From Paraburkholderia xenovorans LB400 (lineage in GTDB: Bacteria > Pseudomonadota > Gammaproteobacteria > Burkholderiales > Burkholderiaceae), in NCBI RefSeq assembly GCF_000013645.1, contig NC_007953.1, positions 434,001 through 498,000 of the forward strand: DNA of 64,000 nucleotides, written 5' to 3'. Positions 58,951 to 64,000 of this stretch are shown piece by piece (position 1 is the stretch's first letter; each line of letters starts with the position of its first letter). The position numbers were made by a program, and so were the translations under genes. The notes below the pieces were generated by a model. The model made no database searches and was not told the DNA's origin. It saw nothing but the letters and a program-made list of their open reading frames with translations.

Positions 58951-59665
58951 GCGGCGTTCGCGGCGCACGCGCCCGGCTGATCCGCTCGCGCGGCTCTTTC
59001 TCGAAGTGAGCGGCGCGCCGCCGGATGACGCGAGCCTGCTGCGCATGCGCCGCGTGTCGGCGGCGCTGAACCTGCGGGACAACGATGCCTTGTGGTCGGT
59101 GCTGGCGGTACTGGAATACTACGTGCGCCTCTACGAAGCGATGCCGGAGCGCATCCGGCAGGCGGGTGCAGGTGGCGTCGATGCCGCGCGCGCCGAAGCG
59201 TATGCCGCGACGCAGGCGCTGATGGTGCAGCACCGCGAGGCACTCGCACGCTGCAAGGAAACGATCACGCTCGCGGAGAGGATGACCGCCGAGCACGAGG
59301 CGCGCTACCGGGCGGCGCTTGCGGCGTTAAGCGATGAGGCACTGTCGGCGCTCACCCAGCACGCGGCTGACCGGATCGCGCGCGTTGCCGGAAACCGGAT
59401 TGTGGGAGCGGCGGCGGTCGCGGCGCGTGAGCAGCGGCAACGGCTCGACGCGGCACTCGCGTCATTCGAGCGGGTCGCCATGCGACGCCTGGTAAGGGCG
59501 TGTTACGGCCTGGTCGCGGGCGGTCTGGTCGTCGTGCTGCTGGCGGCGGGCGCTGGCTGCGTGGCCGGCTGGTGGGCTGGCATTCATTGGACACAGGCAG
59601 ACGGCTCCCCGCCTGTCCGGACAGGCGACACCTCGCCGGTGCCGCGCCCAACCATGCGGCAATGA
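58943..59665 (+). CDS. TraM-like membrane-anchored helical protein
   Basis: 240 residues. The first 180 are Ala/Arg/Glu-rich helices (NLRDNDALWSVLAVLEYYVRLYE, then long coiled-coil), and the C-terminus has one membrane segment (ACYGLVAGGLVVVLLAAGAGCVAGWWAGIHW, residues about 190-218). This helical body with a single C-terminal anchor is like the third gene of traK-traL-traM sets. No catalytic motif. It overlaps the TraL-like ATPase, its probable partner. Confidence 0.65.
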   Translation: MRERRSRRTRPADPLARLFLEVSGAPPDDASLLRMRRVSAALNLRDNDALWSVLAVLEYYVRLYEAMPERIRQAGAGGVDAARAEAYAATQALMVQHREALARCKETITLAERMTAEHEARYRAALAALSDEALSALTQHAADRIARVAGNRIVGAAAVAAREQRQRLDAALASFERVAMRRLVRACYGLVAGGLVVVLLAAGAGCVAGWWAGIHWTQADGSPPVRTGDTSPVPRPTMRQ

Positions 59666-59777
59666 ATCACGAAGCCCGGACGGTGCGGGCCGGACGGGAC
59701 ACCCGTCAGCGCGATCCCGTCGCTTACCCGGCGCGCCGCAGATGCCCCCGGCCCGTTCCCGGTGGCTGCAGTTGTGT

Positions 59778-59990
59778 TCATGCTGTCCCGTCTTGCCGAG
59801 CAGTCTCTTTCGCGGCGGCGACCCCGGCCAGGTAAGCCGCTTCAAGTGCGGCCCTGATGGACCAGACGGCGGTGTCATGGAAGTCGAGCCGGTCAGCGTA
59901 GCGGGTTTCGAGGGTTTCGATGGCGAGCGTGGTCCTGGCGATTTCGGCGATCTGCTTTCTTGCGGCGGCGGGCACGGCGGGCATGTTCAC
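59778..59990 (-). CDS. DUF6900-like small plasmid protein
   Basis: 70 residues: AVPAAARKQIAEIARTTLAIETLETR, then DRLDFHDTAVWSIRAALEAAYLAG. The core matches DUF6900-type proteins found on large plasmids; function unknown. I chose GTG 59990 (GGGAG at proper spacing); ATG 59984 is nearly equivalent. Confidence 0.72.
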   Translation of the reverse strand: MNMPAVPAAARKQIAEIARTTLAIETLETRYADRLDFHDTAVWSIRAALEAAYLAGVAAAKETARQDGTA

Positions 59991-60179
59991 GATGATCTCC
60001 CGGTTGCGTTTGAAAGACGGTTGCGACGACGTCATTCACGCGCGGTTGCGCGGGAACATCAAGCGTTTTTGTCTGTGCGGCGAGCCGTCGGGCCGTTGCG
60101 GTGCCGAAGGCCGCCCCTGGGGCTGGCAGGCGCATGGCGGGCTGCGAAGCGCAGACGGCGAGCCGTCTGCCAGCGCGGC

Positions 60180-60425
60180 TCAGACTTCGTCGGTTTCACC
60201 CTGCTTGAAAGCGAGGGCATGCCGAAGCGCCCCAGCGGCCGCGTCATTGTGGTCGAACGCAATCATCGGCGCGCGATAGCCTTCGTCCTCGGCGCGCGCG
60301 ATTGCCATGTCGTAATGCAGACCGTGTCCGTTTTGCAGGTCAGTGGCGTGAACGAAGGTCAGATAGAGGTCGGGCGAGCCTTCAGCATTGATCGCGACCA
60401 CGGTCATGCGGATGCGGTTGAACAT
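60180..60425 (-). CDS. Hypothetical small plasmid protein
   Basis: 81 residues (FNRIRMTVVAINAEGSPDLYLTF, then HYDMAIARAEDEGYRAPMIAFD). ATG 60425 has CAGGAG eight bases upstream. No family recognised; it resembles small alpha/beta proteins that accompany ParB-like and DUF932 genes on plasmids. Probably transcribed with the DUF6900 gene. Confidence 0.68.
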   Translation of the reverse strand: MFNRIRMTVVAINAEGSPDLYLTFVHATDLQNGHGLHYDMAIARAEDEGYRAPMIAFDHNDAAAGALRHALAFKQGETDEV

Positions 60426-60551
60426 GATATTGCTCCTGTTGAGGTCAGGTGCGCAGGCAGCAGGGCGTGACCCGGTGATATGACTCAGGCCCGTGCCGCC
60501 TGTCCTGCCCCATTGCCTGGGCAACAGGGCAGGGCTCGCGGGGAATTGCCG

Positions 60552-62816
60552 TCAGGCCGCGAGGGGGCCGGACTGCCCGATGCTCACGCCGTCAGTGGTC
60601 GGGGAGGGCGACGTCGAGTGCGGGCTGGTTGGGGCGTTCACGGCTGCCGTATCGGGTGGCGTGTCGTTGATGTGCTCCGCTCCGCTACCGGGTTCCGTAT
60701 CGGCATCGTCGCCGTCCTGTGCGTCGGTGCCGTCTGCGCTATCTGCGCCATCGCCGTCCGTGCCGCTGTCGTTGTCTTCGTCCCTGTCCTCCTCGTCCTC
60801 CTCGCCATCCCGGCCACCCCAGGACGGGACGGCGGGAATTTCCCGGTCGGTGAAGATTTCCGGCACCCAGGCAACTTTCGCGAGTCGCAGTTCGGCGGCG
60901 GCTGCAGCGTCGGCCTTCTTCATCTTTTCGAGGTCCGTTGCGGCCTTCGGTGACACGGCGGTGGCGACGACTTCGGCGATGCGCGCCTTGCTGACGTGGT
61001 CGAAATACGTGGCGCGGGTCGGCGTCCAGTACCGCGTCATGTCGAGGTTCAGCGCGCCTGCGAGCGCGTTGATCGCATGGGGTCGTTCTTCGCCCGTGAT
61101 CCCGTCGAGCAGGGTCCCGGTGCAGAAGGCGAGCAGATCGAGCAGGGTCGCGCCGGGGTCCTGCTGGACAAGCCAGGGCAGCAGATCGGCGCGCTTCGCG
61201 GGCAATTCTGCGACCCAGCGCGCGCGTTGCGCCTCGACGGCGCTCCACGCGGGGCTGGTGCCCAGGTCGTCTGCGGCCCGCAACAGGCTGTCCTGATTAT
61301 TGGTGCCGGTGAGCGCGAGGAAGTCGGGCGCGGACATACGCCCGAAGTGCTCGGGCAACGCCTTGGGCACCAGATAGTGCAGCAGGGCAGCGAGCGCCAC
61401 GGCGGGCTGCGCGAGCAGTTCTGCGTGGACGGCGGCGGTACGGTGGGCGGTGAGACGCTGGCAGAGCTTCGCGTTGTGAATGGGCCGGAGCTTCGGTGCC
61501 TGTGCGGATGCCGGATCGTGCGCCTGTGCCTCGGGCGTGCCGGTCACGTCTGCGCCCGCCGCTTCGAGGACGCTGGCGTCCTCGCGACGCACGAGGCCGC
61601 GCTCGATGACCAGCTCACCCTGTGGTCCGACGACGACGAATACGCCCGCCCCGCCCATCTGCGTTTCGTCCCATACCAGCGCGACGCTTTCGAGGGCGAT
61701 GAGCGCTGCATTGACGCGCTCGATTTCCTCGTTGAGGCGGTCGGCTTCCTCGTAGGCGCTCTCGTCGTCCTCCGAAAGGGCTTCGAGCTTTTCGGCCAGT
61801 TCGTCCTGCTGTGCGGTGAGGGCATCCATCTGCTTCTGCTCGTCATCCGTGTAGGGGCGCTGGACCGGGCGAAGCCTGCCGTAGCGGTTCAGTTCGAGGA
61901 AGTCGCGCTCGACACGTGTCTTGATCCAGCCCCAACCTTCGGCGCGCACTTCTTCTGCAGCGGCATCGAGCTTCTGCGCTACGAGCTTCTGCAGCAGTTC
62001 TGCGTCTGCGATGTAACCGGCGTTCTCATCATCGCTGAAGAGGTCACGCCTCACGTACCCGCCCGCTGCTTCATAGGCGGCGAGGCCCACGAAGCGCACG
62101 AGGCGGCTGCGGCTCGCATCGATTTCGGCGCGCGTGATCGCCTGACGCAGATAGTTCGGCTGGCGCTGCCATTCGTTCGCATCGAACCAGATGTGTTCCT
62201 GCGTTTCATGGTCATCCGCGAGGGCGAGGGCGGCAAGCTGGTCGAGCGTGATCGCGTCCTCGCGCAGCAGGCCGAGCAGCTTTGGTGACACGTTGGCGAG
62301 CTTCATGCGGCGCTTCACGGTAAGCGGCGACGCGGAGAAAAGCGCAGCGATGTAATCGACGCTGCGCCCTTCCTCGGCCAGCATCCGGTAGGCGCGCAGC
62401 ACGTCGAACGGATCGAGTCCTTCGCGTTCGCTGTTCTCGATCAGCGAAATGGCGAGGGCTTCGCCGTCGCTGACGATGCGCACCGGCACCGGGTAGTCGG
62501 CGGCGATGTGTTTCTGCGCATACAGGAGGTCGAGCGCGGCTTCGCGGCGCTGGCCCGCGCAGACGCCGTATTTTCGCTGCTTGCCGCGCCCGCCCTTCAT
62601 TTCGTGAACGACGAGATTTTGCAACAGGCCCTTGGCGTGGATGTTCGCGGCGAGGCCCTCAATGCCCGAGAGCGGTCGGGTGCGGGCGTTCAGCGGTGAG
62701 GGGTGCAGGCTCGAATACGGCACGGCGACGACGGGCTGTTCGTTGCCGAAACTGGTTTCAAGCGGTGTTGCTGATCCGGCGGTGTCAACGACAGGGGTTT
62801 CGACTTGGGCTTGCAT
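60552..62816 (-). CDS. Large ParB/RepB/Spo0J-family protein
   Basis: 754 residues, far larger than chromosomal ParB (about 300). The N-terminal ParB/sulfiredoxin-fold domain is clear: VPYSSLHPSPLNARTRPLSGIEGLAANIHAKGLLQNLVV, then CAGQRREAALDLL and LAISLIENSEREGLDPFDVLRAYRML, with an HTH following (DYIAALFSASPLTVKRRMKLA). The middle holds a long charged coiled coil (from DEQKQMDALTAQQDELAEK), and the C-terminus is acidic and low-complexity. Such proteins occur on plasmids and ICEs without a cognate ParA, and some are nucleases. ATG 62816 follows CTGGAGTC. Confidence 0.9.
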   Translation of the reverse strand: MQAQVETPVVDTAGSATPLETSFGNEQPVVAVPYSSLHPSPLNARTRPLSGIEGLAANIHAKGLLQNLVVHEMKGGRGKQRKYGVCAGQRREAALDLLYAQKHIAADYPVPVRIVSDGEALAISLIENSEREGLDPFDVLRAYRMLAEEGRSVDYIAALFSASPLTVKRRMKLANVSPKLLGLLREDAITLDQLAALALADDHETQEHIWFDANEWQRQPNYLRQAITRAEIDASRSRLVRFVGLAAYEAAGGYVRRDLFSDDENAGYIADAELLQKLVAQKLDAAAEEVRAEGWGWIKTRVERDFLELNRYGRLRPVQRPYTDDEQKQMDALTAQQDELAEKLEALSEDDESAYEEADRLNEEIERVNAALIALESVALVWDETQMGGAGVFVVVGPQGELVIERGLVRREDASVLEAAGADVTGTPEAQAHDPASAQAPKLRPIHNAKLCQRLTAHRTAAVHAELLAQPAVALAALLHYLVPKALPEHFGRMSAPDFLALTGTNNQDSLLRAADDLGTSPAWSAVEAQRARWVAELPAKRADLLPWLVQQDPGATLLDLLAFCTGTLLDGITGEERPHAINALAGALNLDMTRYWTPTRATYFDHVSKARIAEVVATAVSPKAATDLEKMKKADAAAAAELRLAKVAWVPEIFTDREIPAVPSWGGRDGEEDEEDRDEDNDSGTDGDGADSADGTDAQDGDDADTEPGSGAEHINDTPPDTAAVNAPTSPHSTSPSPTTDGVSIGQSGPLAA

Positions 62817-62939
62817 GACTGACTCCAGAAAGTTGGAAAGAAGATTCCGGGTCGGCACTGCGGGATGAGTCAGGACTTGACCCGGAAAGGAGTCCTTATC
62901 AATCAGGGAAAGGCGGCGCAATATGCCGCCCGCTAGTCG

Positions 62940-63773
62940 TTACGATTTCATCTGCCGCATGGCGTCAGCCAGCATCCACAGCGCGCGGTTGAGCTTCACG
63001 TTCTGGTCGATGCCGGTGATGGGACGCGTGGACATGGAGCGTCCGCTGCGCGAGCGTCCATGCAGTCCGCCCTTGGTGAGGTTTTCCTGCGTTCTTTGAA
63101 ATACCGTCCACAGGTCGTCCCGGCGGTCCTCGAAGCGACGCGGGGCGAGTAACTGGCTTTCGGTGACGGGGGCGGGTGCTTCGGTGTCGGACGGGTCGTA
63201 GCGCAGCGCGAGGGCGGAGCGCGCGAACGCGTACTGTTCGTCGCGATCGAGCGTGACGGCTTTCATGCCGTCCTTCTGTTCGCGGATCAGGTCGAAGCCG
63301 TCGAGCACATCGAACGCGCCGTTGATGACGTTCTGCACGATGTTGCCCCTGTGCGGGACGCGGACCTCGCCGATGGTTTCGCCCGCAACCATCCCGTTCT
63401 GGCAGACGAAGCGATAGACGCCACCGAGCAACTGGAATCCGCTGGACCCATCGTGCGAATTGAGGAGGATGACTTCGTTGACATCCTCGCCGGTAATTTC
63501 GCTCGCGGGGCGCATGCGGATCAGATGCTTGGTGAATTCGCGCTTGTCCTGGGCGCGCACGCGGGTCTGGCACACCATGAACGGCTGGAAGCCTTCGTTG
63601 CGCAGACCGCGCAGCACGTCGATGGTGGGAATGTAGGTGTAGCGGTCGGAGCGGCTTTCGTGCTTGCCGTCCGCGAAAATCGAGGGAGCAACACGGCGGA
63701 TCTGGTCGTCCGACAGCGGCGAGTCGGAACGGAGCATCGGGGAACCGTAACGGAAGGAGGAAGCGAGTTGCAT
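62940..63773 (-). CDS. DUF932 (phage/plasmid-like) protein
   Basis: 277 residues of the DUF932 family, found on plasmids and phages next to large ParB-like proteins. Diagnostic blocks are SIFADGKHESRSDRYTYIPT, EGFQPFMVCQTRVR, and SGFQLLGGVYRFVCQNGMVAG. Function unknown; it may affect replication or host takeover. ATG 63773 follows GGAGAG; the longer frame runs through the upstream leader. Confidence 0.88.
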   Translation of the reverse strand: MQLASSFRYGSPMLRSDSPLSDDQIRRVAPSIFADGKHESRSDRYTYIPTIDVLRGLRNEGFQPFMVCQTRVRAQDKREFTKHLIRMRPASEITGEDVNEVILLNSHDGSSGFQLLGGVYRFVCQNGMVAGETIGEVRVPHRGNIVQNVINGAFDVLDGFDLIREQKDGMKAVTLDRDEQYAFARSALALRYDPSDTEAPAPVTESQLLAPRRFEDRRDDLWTVFQRTQENLTKGGLHGRSRSGRSMSTRPITGIDQNVKLNRALWMLADAMRQMKS

Positions 63774-64000
63774 GACACTCTCCACAGCAAAAAGGTTGAG
63801 GGGTGTTGCGCTGACCGGGCCCCAAGATTCCGCCCGCCTCGTAGGGGTTGGGCTCGTCCCGGTGGAACCCGGGGTTGGCAGTGCTGCCGCCAGTCCCCTG
63901 AGTTCGCGCCCGTGCGACTGAAGGAGCCGATGGCCGCCCGGTGTCAAGGAAAAAGGCGAGGGAGGGGTGCGGGCAACACGGTCCCTCGCCCCTTGACACC
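63774..64000. other. Leader region of the DUF932 gene with a long hairpin
   Basis: No gene supported. The last 61 bp hold a two-part inverted repeat: GGTGTCAAGG and GGCGAGGGA against TCCCTCGCC and CCTTGACACC, with five extra A on one side. On the minus strand this could form a structured leader or terminator before DUF932. The window ends exactly at the outer arm. Confidence 0.55.

Noticed and set aside
60996..62288. 430-codon plus-strand frame opposite the ParB-like gene
   Set aside because: Antisense shadow with biased composition; the ParB-like frame has clear domains and a ribosome site.

Overview
The window looks like accessory DNA from a Burkholderiaceae bacterium, most likely Paraburkholderia, Caballeronia or Burkholderia. 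This rests on the high GC content, the Burkholderia-type porin, the codon usage and the style of the integrases and plasmid proteins. Nothing seen is a core chromosomal locus: there are no rRNA, tRNA or ribosomal genes. The 63 kb read as a mobile platform (integrases, AlpA regulators, a complete VirB/VirD4 conjugation system, relaxase, ParB and DUF932 plasmid proteins) carrying cargo. I cannot tell from the window whether it is a plasmid or an integrative conjugative element.

Layout. (1) 1-3500: two paralogous tyrosine recombinases in tandem, the first cut by the window edge, then an AlpA-type regulator. (2) 4475-16745: a minus-strand biosynthetic locus of ten genes, with a luxI/luxR quorum-sensing pair at its distal end. 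It encodes two acyl-CoA dehydrogenases, an acyl carrier protein, an acyl-AMP ligase, a PLP-dependent decarboxylase, a GNAT acyltransferase and four KSIII (FabH-like) proteins. The four KSIII genes form two adjacent pairs; each pair has one member with the active-site Cys and one with Gly in its place. A similar imperfect dyad lies upstream of both luxI and the first biosynthetic gene. (3) 16850-28094: a probable amide-compound uptake and hydrolysis region with a GntR regulator, two amidases, a five-gene Liv/Urt-type ABC transporter, an AA_synth-family protein and a porin. It is interrupted by two paralogous XRE regulators with paired palindromic operators. (4) 28241-31800: a broken Ogr-type zinc finger, a second AlpA, a VapBC toxin-antitoxin pair, a frameshifted membrane protein and a tandem repeat.

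(5) 32115-50686: the conjugation operon. Order is ParA-like, TrbM-like, VirB1-2-3-4-6-5-7-8-9-10-11, a coupling protein split over two overlapping ORFs, a primase-like protein, an LPD7 protein, a MobC-like protein and a MOBP relaxase. VirB7 is a 53-residue lipoprotein. (6) 50702-56941: cargo between the relaxase and the next transfer genes: a D12-class adenine methylase, a phosphopantetheinyl-transferase-like gene broken by a stop codon, cyanase, a small leader-like ORF, a DUF2917 gene, a Gfo/Idh/MocA oxidoreductase and an IS66 remnant. (7) 56942-59665: a non-coding stretch with a MOBP-type nic-like core and inverted repeats (candidate oriT), then a traK-traL-traM-like operon. (8) 59778-64000: minus-strand plasmid housekeeping genes (DUF6900, a hypothetical protein, a large ParB-like protein and a DUF932 protein).

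The strongest candidate for an undescribed system is the quorum-sensing-linked cluster at 4.5-16.7 kb. Its ligase, decarboxylase and ACP resemble the set known from exosortase A loci, but here they sit with duplicated catalytic/non-catalytic KSIII pairs and no exosortase is visible. Its product cannot be predicted from sequence alone.
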